Positions 1 through 11,686 are shown, numbered from the stretch's first letter. The stretch: DNA of 64,000 nt from Adineta steineri (GCA_905250115.1 CAJNOI010000070.1:7545-71544), one strand, 5' to 3'. The notes: generated by a model not told the origin, from the sequence alone. A program made the numbers and translations.

Positions 1-480
1 TACAATGAATTATAATTATGTAATCAGATTTATTTTAATTTAGATTTTAATCAATTTCTTGAATTTCATTTGATTATGAGATTTTAGTTTGATTAAATAG
101 AAAATAATCAGTTATACTTGATGATAATCCAAAATCAAATTATATTTGATTAGAATTTTAACCAATTTTTTGATTTTTAACTGATTATAAGATTTTCATC
201 CGGTTTATTGCAAGGTAATCAATTATAATCGATTGGCAATCACGAAACTAGATTAGATTTGATTGAAATTGCAATCGATTGAGTTGATTATAATCAATTT
301 TATGAATTTCATCGAATTTAGTGCCAAAAAATCGACTAAAATCAGCGAAAAATGATTTTTTTCTAATCGATTATGAAAAATAATCAATTATAATCGGATT
401 CTTCTGAAAAAAGGGACTTTTTCTAGAAATAATCTGATTATGTTGCTCATAATCCGAAATAATCATGATTTTTTGACCGA
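1..480. repeat. AT-rich degenerate palindromic repeat
   Basis: About 480 bp are built from variants of the words TAATCAATTATAATCG and TTGATTATAATCAA. The second is a perfect palindrome (at 284-297), so the tract can be read as short interspersed palindromes rather than a regular tandem array. Spacing is irregular and copies are diverged. The tract overlaps the last part of the reading frame of the adjacent phosphatase gene (371-488), so that gene's C-terminus may be shaped by repeat expansion. Confidence 0.6.
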
Positions 481-2328
481 AATTTTTCACTGGGTTATTA
501 TCATCATTATGATAATATATTAAATGTAAATATGTTTTGTTAGCAAATATTGTTGTATATCCATATTGTGCATCATGATATTGACTCCATTCTTGAGTAG
601 AATAAGGAAGAATAGTTAAATCTTGACCAGCCATACCAATCAAAACATTTGTAATTCCATCTTGAACACATTTTCCTTGATACATTGGACAAGATCGTTC
701 ATAAGCGTGAAGATGCGCAAATAGATTGACATCAACATGATATTTATAAAATAATGGTTCTAAATGTAATTGAAGCATGTCTCCAATTTTAAGATCAGGA
801 TAATTTAATTGTGATGTATACATTGGTCGATGTGAACCAATAATAATCCATGGAGTGAGAGAACGATTTACTGATTGAAGATCATGCTCAATCCAATTAT
901 ATTGAACTGATGACTGTTGAAAATCATGTTCAGTTGAGTAATAAAGAATATGTAGTGGACCAACATTAAAACTGTACCAAAAAAGACCATTACCATTAGA
1001 TGGAGAATGAAAACGATGAACCATCGGAACAGCACATTCACCACCAGAATCTTGACCATAATTACCCCTCAAAAATAATTTCTTTCTATATTTTCCTATA
1101 CAAAGAAAAACTATATATATTTACCATGTTGGATGAAATCCACCAGGACCTGGTGCACCACTTGGATCATGCTCTCCTCCAGTAACATGATCATATTCAT
1201 CATTACCGATACCAACCATATAAGGTATACGAGCTGCTATGGGTTGAATTTGTGTCATAAAGGCATCCCAAAGAGCTCCAATACCTCGAGCATAACTAAT
1301 ATCACCAATATGTAATAAACATGTGATATTAGCAGATTGCACAAGGGTTTTTACATGATCAATTGTTAATTTTGCACCTGGTTCAACTGGTGATAAACCC
1401 ATATCACCATAAGCAATTAAATAAACTTCTTCATTGCTATTTGCAGGACGATTTGTAAATGAATAAATTGATGACCATCCATGTTCATCTGTTCCAACAC
1501 GATAATAATATGTTGTTAATGGACGAAGATCTTGAAGTAATATTGTATGCATATATCCTGGATCAATAAAATTTTGTGGACCACTTATATTTGCTCGTTC
1601 TTCACACATATCAGATGCTTTATAAGTTATTGTACTACCATTTTTATAAAAATTAAGTAATGATGGATGAAATCCATATTGACATTGTGGAATATATTCA
1701 GATGAATTCGTTAAATATGAAATAAACATTTCATCAATTCGATCACCATATGCCAAATGAATATGTGTTGGTTCATTGATATTCAATGGTTGAATAACAA
1801 CTGATTTACCAATAAATGAATAATTACCTGAACAATTATGATCACGAGAATAATAACGAAATTCTAATGAACGACGAAGATTAATCATTTGCCATGAAAT
1901 AAGATTTTCTTGATTTCTAATAAATTCGTAATCAAAATAATCACACGCTAAATTAATTAATATGTACATAGTTTTATTTCGAATAATTTATATTTATTTT
2001 TACCTTTGTTAAAAGGAATTTCGCTAAAATAAATACCAATAAAATCATCAATACAAGGAGTGAATGTTGATATCCAAGTGACATTAATTTGTTCAAGACT
2101 TGAATAAACTGTTGCTGTTACATTTAAAGTAATCTCATCTGTGATGATTGAAAGTTCACCTATAGATCGATTGCATGTATATGGACTTGGTGCATCATTT
2201 GCTAGATGACGTTTACCAAAAGGACCATTGTTATTTACATGTTGATCGGATAGGATGAAATGTAAAGAAAACGAAACGAAGAAAAAAAACACAAAAAGAT
2301 ACTGCATATGAAGAAATAAACTTATCAT
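371..2328 (-). CDS. purple acid phosphatase-like metallophosphoesterase (acid phosphatase type 7 family), secreted
   Basis: Three exons (2004-2328, 1125-1947, 371-1067) join in frame through introns of 56 and 57 bp with GT..AG ends, giving about 614 aa. The start at 2328 gives a strongly hydrophobic signal peptide (FVFFFFVSFSLHF); a Met at 2307 is an alternative. A fibronectin-like N-terminal PAP domain is followed by the metallophosphatase core: GDMG, GDISYARG, STEHDF, GSHRPMY and AHLHAYERSCP, which carry most metal ligands of the di-metal site. The motif normally written GNHE reads GNDEYDH, so the histidine that assists catalysis in the family is Asp. The family hydrolyses phosphomonoesters outside the cell or in lysosomes; activity here is uncertain. 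The last ~40 codons run into an AT repeat, so the true 3' end may differ. Confidence 0.85.
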
Positions 2329-2954
2329 ATAAACGATGTATTCTGGTGTCGTTTTATATTTTGATAATATGAAAAAGATACTGATAGTTTTATCTTTGCA
2401 GAGCACACAAGCAATAATAACAAATATTTATTACATAGAGATTTTTTTTTGATATTTTATGAACTATTATCAACGGCTTAAAATAATGTTTTCTAAATTT
2501 TTAAATTAATTAATTAATTTAATCATTTATATCTTTTTTGTTTTTCATTCATGAATTATTGGTAATATATCTTACATTCAATTATCTCGCCAATGAATGC
2601 ATATGTTAAAATAATTTCTTACTTATCCTCATATCCTTGTTATTTGTGAGAAGTGAGATGTTTTATAAGATGATTTTTTGATAATATTTCTCAAATATAC
2701 TTATGAATGCTCGAAAATTATATTGAGCGAACTTTATAGTAGTTCAACAAAGTACAATAAAGATATGATTTCAGTTGGTGTTGAACAAGATGAGAATACA
2801 AAATCTAAAGTAATAAGACCTTCGGTTGTTCCAAGTTTTTATCAACATTCGTTTAAGTGTGTATATGCATACACTCGTTCATATGACATGCTTGATTAGA
2901 TGCGTTTTTTCTTTATTTGAAAATCCATCTCATGCATATGCAGAAGAAAAAAAC
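2329..2954. other. intergenic, no gene seen
   Basis: Between the phosphatase start and the 3' end of the protease gene. AT-rich, with TTAA-rich runs near 2500-2520. Short plus-strand ORFs continuing into 2955-3388 are antisense to protease exons and are not taken as genes. Confidence 0.5.
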
Positions 2955-4123
2955 TTAAGCAGTATTGATTTTACTGTTGATCCATGGAACATAATAACTA
3001 ACACGAGCATAGACACCAGGATATCCATCACGAGCACATTCATGACCATAACTAACAACACCGTTCAAGAACCTAAAACGAAGAAGAAGATGTACACATT
3101 TAAGAAACTGAGGACAACGAAAGAAAGAGATGCCTTACCACTGTCCGTTTGATTCGTACATCAATGGACCACCTGAATCACCTTGACATGTATCACGACC
3201 TCCACCGTAGGCACCAGCACACATTTGTTTATTATTATTATATGTACCATAGATTTGTCCACAACGATTTGGCATTGTATGTAATGCTGTTTGTTTCAAA
3301 ACTGGACTTGTTTCACCTTGAAATGATGTTGTACCCCAACCAGCTAAAAAAAATTGAAATCAATTCTCAATTTCTTTGTAAACAATAGTTTCTTACAAGT
3401 CCAAACTGTTTCATTAGCATTGTTTGCTTCAGCACCTGGTAAACAGATAACATTGATTTTATCTGAAATTGTCACTGGTTTTGAAAGACGAATAATAGCA
3501 ATATCATTTTCCTGTGTGTTTGTATTATATTGTTCATGCATAAAAATTCGTTCTGCAATAATTTGTTGTTCTTCATAAACAGGTTGATCGATATCATGTA
3601 GACCAACCAAGACTTCATAGTTTTGTGCAACAATTGGTATTTTAAGACAATGAGCAGCTGTTAGAACATGTCTTGTATCAATAAGACTTCCACCACAGAG
3701 ACCATTACCAGCATGTATACGAACTTGCCATGGCTAGAAACGAAACAGATAGAGTGAGTACGTATGTAATGAGTACTAAATTCTATGTTTGTATCTTACC
3801 CATGAGTTTGGATGTGCTTGTACACCTCCGACAATACGTTGTGCGCTTGATGGTTGATATTTTTGTTTACCACATTCACGAGGAAAGACAGACGATGATG
3901 TAGATGTAGCTACTGCTTGACAACAGAAACGAAGGTTCATACCACTTAGTTCATGTCCGATTTGTGTGGCACATTCTTGATGCGGCATGTATGAAAGTGA
4001 TAGTTGGCCACTAGTTAGCGCTATCCATTGCGAACACAATTTTCCATTGTCACGAACATTCAATTGATATTGACCGAAAGCACTTGTAGCAAGAACAACG
4101 AGAAGTGCTGTGACTAATAACAT
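2955..4123 (-). CDS. secreted trypsin-like serine protease (S1 family)
   Basis: Four exons (3800-4123, 3397-3733, 3139-3343, 2955-3072) splice in frame to 327 aa. The ATG at 4123 begins a signal peptide ([17 protein letters not shown]). A Cys-containing propeptide of about 75 aa follows, then the activation site QRIVGG and the S1 domain. The catalytic triad is present: TAAHC (His), NDIAIIRL (Asp) and GDSGGPL (Ser), with the WGT and VSYG strands around the S1 pocket. The residue six before the catalytic Ser, in [11 protein letters not shown], is Asp, which predicts trypsin-like cleavage after Lys or Arg. Introns are 31-68 bp, normal here. Probably an extracellular digestive or defence protease; the substrate is unknown. 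The gene looks intact. Confidence 0.92.
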
Positions 4124-5747
4124 CGTCAAGTTCTATTATTTTTATGTATATTCTTATACAATAATTGTAAAAATTCGACCTACGTATATAAGCTATTTGT
4201 AGTAGGCCTATCACGAGATTCTTCAAGAAAAATAACCTTGAAAATATTCAATTACATTCTATGCGATGGCAATAATTGTTGTTATTGTGTTTTTTTTCAT
4301 TTTTCTAATCCATCTATTTTCTGCATGTGATATTCTATTTGAAAAATAATTTAATTTCATAAAAGTATTATGAAGAGGCGCGAGTCACAGCTTATAGCAT
4401 TTAAATTTTCAAATCGAACTGAAAGCTTCTTTTTCATCAAATGAATGTGTATTGACTGAGAGAGAAAAAATAATTTTCTTATTCTCTTACTCTTACAGGT
4501 TTATACAAGGATTAACTATACACCACTCATATCTATGCCGTTCTTTCGATGAATGTAACATCCGTGTACTTACAACAAAACTATATTACCGAGTTTTCAC
4601 CTAAGATTTTGTTCATATCGACCTCCCAAATTTGTAAAATAAAAAATAAAAATACTAAAATCAATTCCATGGGTTACAATATATATAGAGAAAGATATGT
4701 TACAATATACAATACTCATCAAATTAAATTTATATCATTCATCACGCGAGGTTATTTCATGAAGAAAAATGTTCGCTTCTATATATGACTTGATTTCGTA
4801 GACACTGATAAACTGCTACATAACTTCTAGATACCTTCCAAGATTCTTCTCAATTCAGATTAACTATCTACTATATATTTAGAAAAGTATAAATAAATGA
4901 ATGATAATCATTTACAAAACAACTCTTTGATTTTAGTGTCATTCATAATAACATAAATTATAATCTCGTTATTTGATTGACTTTAAATGTTATACGAAGT
5001 AATTATGTTTTGTATGATTATATGACTTTAGTCAATCTCTCAATATTCTTGTTTATATATAATGTAATCAAACGCAAACCATGTGGGTCGCGCTTGTTTT
5101 ATATACATAGGTAATGTTTACATTGATATAGCATTTTTCGTCTTCTTTTCTTCGTTCCTCGCACATAAATTTTGAAGTATAAACATTAATCGCACATATA
5201 ATTCAAGGTAAATTTTTTATAGTAAGTATTTAAATATAAGATTTTCTATATAATAATTGTATTTTTTAATGAAAGTCTCTCAACCATATCGTTATATGTA
5301 TATGTTCTTTTTCATTATTATCTAAGTCTTAAAATCGTTTTAGTCCAGGATACTTTCAAAGAATCTGTCGGAGACTATAACTATCTATTAAATAAAAACC
5401 ATTCATGTATTGTTTTGTAAAGCATAGTGCACATTGATTGATATGTAAAATATTATATTTTTTGTCAAAACAAGACTAATTAACAATCTATGTATTGGTT
5501 AATGGTCCATATAGTATTTGCAATTTATCTTTCTGAATACCAACAAAGTATTTTCTTTTGTTGTACCTGTATTTTTATTTATTGATAAAAAAAATGATGG
5601 CCGTACTTGTGAAAGTAAGTGTGTAAACAACAGATATGATGCATCTTTTTTTTTATAAGATTTCTAGTTTAAATTCTGTTCTAACTCATTATTTTTTTAT
5701 TCTAGTTTTATAGATTAACAAGTATATTAAAGACAAAGACAAAAGAA
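4124..5747. other. intergenic; possible 5' UTR exon and intron of the fucosyltransferase-like gene
   Basis: No convincing coding region. A splice-donor-like sequence (TTCAAG then gtaaat) near 5205 and an acceptor-like tract ending in ctag near 5705 would define a non-coding first exon and a ~500-bp leader intron for the gene starting at 5748. This is inference from splice-site appearance only. Confidence 0.3.
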
Positions 5748-7820
5748 ATGTTAAGATATTTGAAGATACGAAGTCCCTGTATTATTGGATTAATACTTGC
5801 TAGTTTATTTATTGTCTGTCTTCTTCATCATAATTTAACCACTGAATTATCTGTTAGAAATTCTGTTGCAATTATACCAAATAAATCGTTAGAATCGACA
5901 TCATTATTATCATCACCGAGAGAATTACTTTTATTATATGAACAAGAATATTCTCGTGTAGAATCAACTTCATTTCGTCCAACATTTCATAATCATCATT
6001 TAACATTAAAATTAAATTTAACAGCAATAGCAATAGAATATTTCGATTATTTTAAAAATTCTTCAACAAAAACAACTTCAGCTCTTAAAATAACTTGTTT
6101 ACAAAGTTCGAAAAATAGAAATAATTTTCGTTCGATTTGCGATATTTTTTTGACTTTTCAAATCAAAATATTAAATTCACAAAAAGTACAATTAACTTTA
6201 TTATCAAAAAATACAAGTTGTTCCGTATTATTAACAAATATATCTGATTTAATTCTTATCAATGTTCATCAAACGTTTTCAATCGATGACATATTTCGTT
6301 TTACTCATCAATGGACTAATACTAATAACAAAACAGAACTATTTTGGCGTTCATGGCCTCCGACAACAACAACATGTTTAAAATCACTTCCATGTTCTCT
6401 CACTAATATTTTAACACATTCCACATCAAAAGAATTATTTCTTACAGAACAAAACGCTGTTTCGTATTGGCTTGACTTACAATATCAAGTCTTTATCAAT
6501 CAAAGATTATCAAATGAAAGAAAGAAATCTGTAAATAATAGAAATTTCGTTCCATATGAAATCGCGAAAAATCCTCGTGTATGTTCAAGTGAATTTCAAA
6601 ATTGGATTTTAGACTATCAAAAATGGCATGAAAATATAATGTTGAATATAAATAATGGTTCAATGACATTTGAAGAACAACGTAATCGTATAATTGAACT
6701 TGACGTTCGGTTTTTAATCTATGAAAAACATACCTCAGGTCTTTCTGATCGAATAATTCATTTGATTTCAACATATTTAGTCGCATTATTAACAAAAAGA
6801 TTATTTATATTCGATAAAAATTGGCCTGAATTTACTGAAATAATGCAATCGAGTTTAAATTATGATCAACAATTAATCATACCATGGATTGAACAACTTG
6901 ATTTACTTAATAAAAATTTAACTCAAAATGATCGAAAATATTTAACATCGAAGACTGAATGGTTTTCTTCGAATCGGTTGCTTAAAGATTATGATTATGA
7001 TAAACTATTTCCTGAACGTATTCTAACATTTAAAGGACATACAGGTGGTGTTATACAAACTATTCATTCAAATTCAAGTATTTATAGAAAATTTTTAACT
7101 ATCGATCTTCAAATGAATACAAATAATATATTTGGATGTCTTTATCATTCTCTATTTACATATAAATTATCTGAATTAATCAATCGAGCTCCATTAACTT
7201 CTTCGGATTTACCCGTAGGTCATTCATCTCAACTAATTTTACAAATACTTTTAGCACCAATATTTTTTCCAATTGGAGTTCAAGTTCGTGCTGGTGATGA
7301 AACGATGAATGAGCAAAATATTGATCAATCAAATCCTGAGCACATAATTGGCAAATATCAAAATTTTCTTGCATGTATTCAACAAATCAATATGATTAAT
7401 GAAAAATTAGTTGATAAAACTATTCGAACTCCAATTGTTTTTCTCTTATCGGATAGTTATGAAATTCGTCGAGCTGCTTTGAAACTTAAACCATTATCAT
7501 TAGAATGTTATAGACTATCTGAGAAAGAATGTCAATTGAATTATTATGATTTACATGTACTAGCAAGTCCAAATCCTGTTTTTCATGTGTCAAATGATAC
7601 AAATCGCGTGTTAGCTTTTAAATTAGGAATGTTTGATATTTTTCTTTTTAGTTTATGTGAACAACATCTTATTAGTACAGAGAGTAGTTTCGGTCGTTTT
7701 CCTGCTTTTGCATCTCTAAAACAGCGAAATATATATTCACTTGGTCTTCATGAACTTAAATCATGTAAAAATGATGGTCTACCACTTTCAGCTGTAGGTT
7801 ATCAGTGGTCCGGAATTTAA
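5748..7820 (+). CDS. type II membrane fucosyltransferase-like glycosyltransferase (GT37-like)
   Basis: A 690-aa intronless frame. A short basic N-terminus precedes one membrane anchor (residues ~12-30, IGLILASLFIVCLL), then a long luminal region with many N-glycosylation sequons, as expected of a Golgi type II enzyme. The central block near residues 330-355 (SGLSDRIIHLISTYLVALLT) resembles the GLGNR...ALLT nucleotide-sugar motif of plant xyloglucan-type alpha-fucosyltransferases. A later block (PIGVQVRAGDE, ~505) resembles the IGIQIR motif of the same fold. The expected role is transfer of fucose from GDP-fucose to a glycan; donor and acceptor are not proven. Asn of the GLGNR motif is Asp here. 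The lack of introns and the plant/fungal/bacterial flavour of the family make horizontal acquisition possible. Confidence 0.65.
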   Translation: MLRYLKIRSPCIIGLILASLFIVCLLHHNLTTELSVRNSVAIIPNKSLESTSLLSSPRELLLLYEQEYSRVESTSFRPTFHNHHLTLKLNLTAIAIEYFDYFKNSSTKTTSALKITCLQSSKNRNNFRSICDIFLTFQIKILNSQKVQLTLLSKNTSCSVLLTNISDLILINVHQTFSIDDIFRFTHQWTNTNNKTELFWRSWPPTTTTCLKSLPCSLTNILTHSTSKELFLTEQNAVSYWLDLQYQVFINQRLSNERKKSVNNRNFVPYEIAKNPRVCSSEFQNWILDYQKWHENIMLNINNGSMTFEEQRNRIIELDVRFLIYEKHTSGLSDRIIHLISTYLVALLTKRLFIFDKNWPEFTEIMQSSLNYDQQLIIPWIEQLDLLNKNLTQNDRKYLTSKTEWFSSNRLLKDYDYDKLFPERILTFKGHTGGVIQTIHSNSSIYRKFLTIDLQMNTNNIFGCLYHSLFTYKLSELINRAPLTSSDLPVGHSSQLILQILLAPIFFPIGVQVRAGDETMNEQNIDQSNPEHIIGKYQNFLACIQQINMINEKLVDKTIRTPIVFLLSDSYEIRRAALKLKPLSLECYRLSEKECQLNYYDLHVLASPNPVFHVSNDTNRVLAFKLGMFDIFLFSLCEQHLISTESSFGRFPAFASLKQRNIYSLGLHELKSCKNDGLPLSAVGYQWSGI

Positions 7821-8127
7821 ATATTTATTTTATGTTATTTATCAAATTTTCTAATTTATATAAATACTAAATGTAAAATCATATATATGGTTAGTAATAA
7901 CCATGAAACATTTTTAAATATATTATCTGAATCTAATCTTATTCTCTAATACTCATTTGTACATTCAGAATAATCATAGAAGATAAGAAGGAAGGTGTGG
8001 GTGGAATAGTTATCGATGCGAATGTCGGTGACCGTAGGAAAAAAGTATTGTCCCTCGATTTATAAATTAATTACTTTGTTGCATAGATAAAAAAATTTAT
8101 TTCGAAAACCTTCATATGAATATAATG
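7821..8127. other. intergenic with one telomere-like G-rich box
   Basis: Short spacer between convergent genes. It holds a single AGGTGTGGGTGG box at 7993-8004, of the kind that forms hairpin arms elsewhere in the window; no clear opposing arm was found here. Confidence 0.4.
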
Positions 8128-9228
8128 TTAGAAGATTATTGTGTCTGAATAGGTCGTTTCATATGTTTGTTTCGTACCAGTTTGTGCGCTTTTATAAATA
8201 GCTTCTATCATTCGATGTCGAATAACAGCATCTTCCCAGGTAGGATATACTCCATCAGGTTTTGCAAATTCTTCGTATGCTCTGCCAACATTAACATGAG
8301 TAGCATGTTCATCTTCGATTGTGATTTCTGTCATATCTTCACCATCAAAACTAGCATGAAGTGTAGGAAAAGACATTTGTATATGTCCACTTGGACCTTT
8401 TACTTGTAGTTCACCATGAGTACCTTCCACTTCCCATAGAAGATTCGTACCTTTGTGTATTCCACCACGAAAATGAGCAGATGCGTATGCTCCCGAAGTT
8501 AATACTCCGCTAACACTCATTTGATCATGAGATGTAAGCGGTACACTACGAATTGTATTTCCCTTTCCATCTCGAATTTCAGTAGTTTTTCTTGCATTAT
8601 GAATCGTTGCAGTAAGTGATTCAAACTCTCCGAAGACGTAACACATTGCATCTAATGAATGTCCACCAGGTATACTAATCATAGTTGCCCCATTTTCAAT
8701 ATCAGCAAGATATGCATTATCCTCATTAATTGAAGCACCCCATGCTAAACCTGATGCAAACAAATGAGTAGATAAAATCTTTCCAAGTTTTCCAGAATCA
8801 ATAATCTCTTTCATCTTCTTGACAACAGAAGATTGACGGGCCTGTAATCCTACCATTGTTTTTATGTTTTTTGAACGAGCTAATTGAGTAAGTTCTTCTG
8901 CTTCCTGTAGATTTCTTGCAAGAGGCCATTCAACAATGGCATTTTTTCCTTGTAATACCGCCGGTGTAATGAGTTGTTTGTGTAATGGAACTTTGACAGA
9001 TACTACGACAGTATCAATGTCTGGATCTTGTGCTAATTCTTCTGATGACGCATAATATTTATCAATACCAAATGTTTCAGCTGCTGATTTTGATGATTCA
9101 ATAGTAGAATTTGCTAAAGCTTTGATAGTATATATAGAAGAATTCTTAAGATACGGTTCATGTGCAGCAGATGCCCAATGTCCTTCCGATGAAAGTCCTA
9201 TGAATCCGATATTAATTTTAGAAGACAT
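8128..9228 (-). CDS. Gal80-like NAD(P)-binding oxidoreductase (Gfo/Idh/MocA family)
   Basis: A 366-aa intronless frame starting at ATG 9228. The N-terminus MSSKINIGFIGLSSEGHW is a Rossmann dinucleotide-binding start. Residues ~60-125 carry the family's DPDIDTVVVSVKVPLHKQL and the EWPLA segment, which matches the Gal80 branch; most members instead have the EKP(L/I)A motif with its catalytic lysine. Here that position is Trp, as in Gal80-type proteins. PGGHSLDAMCYVFGEF (~195-210) is the substrate-side helix. In fungi this branch includes the galactose regulator Gal80 and related putative oxidoreductases. The rotifer copy may be a metabolic enzyme or a sugar-sensing protein. Intronless structure and fungal-like motifs suggest acquisition from fungi or bacteria. 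Confidence 0.8.
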   Translation of the reverse strand: MSSKINIGFIGLSSEGHWASAAHEPYLKNSSIYTIKALANSTIESSKSAAETFGIDKYYASSEELAQDPDIDTVVVSVKVPLHKQLITPAVLQGKNAIVEWPLARNLQEAEELTQLARSKNIKTMVGLQARQSSVVKKMKEIIDSGKLGKILSTHLFASGLAWGASINEDNAYLADIENGATMISIPGGHSLDAMCYVFGEFESLTATIHNARKTTEIRDGKGNTIRSVPLTSHDQMSVSGVLTSGAYASAHFRGGIHKGTNLLWEVEGTHGELQVKGPSGHIQMSFPTLHASFDGEDMTEITIEDEHATHVNVGRAYEEFAKPDGVYPTWEDAVIRHRMIEAIYKSAQTGTKQTYETTYSDTIIF

Positions 9229-10158
9229 GACGCTTTAAGAAAAAAATAGTGTGTTTATATGAATACGATAGTTTTGCGTATCTAATGTTTTTATAAATAT
9301 AAACGAAAGTGCGCGTGTCATTCTAATGCGATTCTTTTGCGTTCTGGTAGACTTAATCGTACGTAGAGGCCGCATCATATTTACCAACGTGTATCTCTCA
9401 TACACTAAAAATGGAGAGAAAAATATTTATGTGCAGAACAACGTTAAAACATGTGTATTGATCATGCAATCCAATACTTTTCTTTACAAACAAGTTACCT
9501 GTATAATTGTAGTCGTATTATGATTCAAAATACTCTCGAATGAAATGAAATCTACTCAAGTTTAGACAGTAACAATAGATATGTCTGATAAAACTAAAAA
9601 ATTAACATGCTTATAATATATTAATTTGACTTGGAATAAAATAAAGTAATATATTAAGTATTTTGTGTCAAAAATAAACTATTTAGTAATTTCAAGAGTC
9701 ACTATTTGAGGTAATATTTCAACATAGAATCGATGGAGTTTATCAGAATCATTTGTAGAGACCTAACCCTCTGACAATTCAATTGAAAAGTGTATTGATT
9801 TCGAATAATGAATAAAGAACATCTACTGAACCAAGTTTATCGAAAATAATCAATAATTCTATTATTCATATTGAATAAATACGAATTTCGTCGGTTATCA
9901 TTCAGTTATATATAGGCTACCCGCTAACTGTCGAAATATACGATCACCATATAATTTCTTTCTTACACAACAATCTGAAATCTAGACGATATGATGATGA
10001 ATCATAACTGGTCAAATATACCTACTTACAATGTTTTAAGCATGATATAAAAATACTAACAAATTCTGTGATTGATTTGCTTTTTTTAAAGAAAATCTTC
10101 TTCAATTTATTGATTAATTATGAACAAGAATATTTACAAAAACAAAATTATATAACAA
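9229..10158. other. intergenic, no gene seen
   Basis: AT-rich spacer. One 65-codon ATG frame at 9326-9523 has no recognisable features and is not called. No repeats or elements stood out. Confidence 0.4.
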
Positions 10159-11146
10159 TCAATCATCCTCGACTATCATACCAGCCGCAGCATAATTTTT
10201 CATCAACATATGTTTCAAATTGTACATCCATAATGATAACCATTTGAAAGGAATTTTCTAAAAAAATTTCTGTTATGTAATGAAAAAGAATTAAAATAAT
10301 CAGTAACTCACTTGTTTTTTAATATTTGTCATAGAACCATAACCCACAATATTTGTATCATAATAAAACCAAAAAGAAATGAAAATACCAACTATGATTG
10401 CAAAAATTGCCAAACAAATATTATAAACTTGATGGGCGTAAGGCATCTATTTATGACGAAGAATCAAATTATATTTCAGTCCATATGTCAAAAAAGAAAA
10501 CATACTTTGAGAAGGTCACTAAAACAAAGATAAAGCAAACAAGCAGCAAATGCAAATGGCATCGAAGCTATAAGCCAGTCACCATCAGTTCTGGTAAACC
10601 TTATCTAGTTGACAAATCACACAATTTACAGTTTAATTTCGATAAATAATACACTCACCCTGTTTGTTCCCCATGATGTTGGATCGAATAATACATAGTT
10701 AGGCCAACCCATAACAAGAATACTGAGTGAATTGATAAAGAATATCATGACGAGTTCTCCGAAACCTTTGCCAATATCTTTCATAGTCTGAATATACGAT
10801 ATGTGAATATATAGAGAATTTTATTTTTGATGAAAATCTTTAGGAAACTTACATAGAAATTGTAAATGCAATCAAAGATAAGCATGGCACTTGTCAGAGA
10901 CAATGAGATGCACATGATAGGAGAATGTCGATATTTAGCTCTAATGATGGTTCTCTAAAAGATCAGCGGATTTTTATTTTTGATGTTGTTTTACGTAAAA
11001 GATTCACCATACTGACAGCTATTCTTTAAATCAACCCTTAAACTCGGATGTATTTGTTAAATACTTACATTTGTTGTTGCAGATTCCTCTGTCATAGTTA
11101 CATAATGATCGATAATGACATAAACAGATTTTTTCTCGACACCCAT
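10159..11146 (-). CDS. small four-pass membrane protein, unknown function, six exons
   Basis: Reconstructed from six short exons: 11069-11146, 10954-11069 side ending at 10853 (i.e. 10853-10954), 10659-10787, 10506-10604, 10312-10446 and 10159-10257. Every exon length is a multiple of three (78, 102, 129, 99, 135, 99), all introns are phase 0, and all five have GT..AG ends (54-114 bp), giving 213 aa. Four hydrophobic stretches: MCISLSLTSAMLIFDCIYNF, LVMIFFINSLSILVMGW, a Cys/Leu-rich segment around SMPFAFAACLLYLCF, and VYNICLAIFAIIVGIFISFW. The N-terminus is short and polar; the C-terminus ends in an acidic EDD. I do not recognise the family. It could be a tetraspan-type or TMEM protein; it lacks the Cys-Cys-Gly motif of tetraspanins. 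The exon chain is strong evidence for a real, expressed gene. Confidence 0.8.
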
Positions 11147-11640
11147 GATGCTACGTAAAATATCAATCTTCTCACACTACAACTCGTGCTGTTCATAGGT
11201 GAAACATGCATACTTATATATATATGTATTGCAAACAATGTCCGTCGCTCGAACACAGGTGTTATGCTAGAAAGAAAGGTCACGAAGTCACATAGAGGTC
11301 AAGAGATTCTTTTGTCTATTATTGAATGATTAGATAATATTTATTGAATATTACATGTATTTCAATAGAAAAAAGTTAATTTTAGAATATTTTAATGATA
11401 AATTCATTACAATATCCTTCCGGAATATCAAAACAAGACCACACACTATTACTTTTGCTTACTTGAGGTGTGGGTACGGTTGAGAGTATAGGTAAATGAT
11501 ATCGGCATTTACTGATTATTAGTGTTTTATATATAGCTAAATATTGATTTCATAGAAGAATTGAAAGCCACTTTGCTAGCCATTATGACTCATACCCTTA
11601 AAATTCATCATCTATCTGTGTGTATAGAATCTTATAACAT

Positions 11641-11686
11641 TGAGGGTGCGTGTGGATAAGATGTGCACTGTATTCTCACCCACACC
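11641..11686. repeat. hairpin with telomere-like arms
   Basis: The left arm TGAGGGTGCGTGTGG (11641-11655) is opposed by CTCACCCACACC (11675-11686), whose complement is GGTGTGGGTGAG. Both arms contain the GTGTGG core. Pairing is imperfect but the G-left/C-right layout matches the other family members in this window. Confidence 0.5.

Noticed and set aside
2678..3388. Plus-strand open frames
   Set aside because: They lie antisense to exons 3-4 of the serine protease, which has a full catalytic triad and clean splice sites.
9326..9523. 65-codon ATG frame
   Set aside because: No signal peptide, domain or exon partners; such a length is expected by chance.
10312..10649. Plus-strand open frames of 73 and 83 codons
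   Set aside because: They overlap antisense to exons 4-5 of the six-exon membrane protein, whose splice chain is exact.
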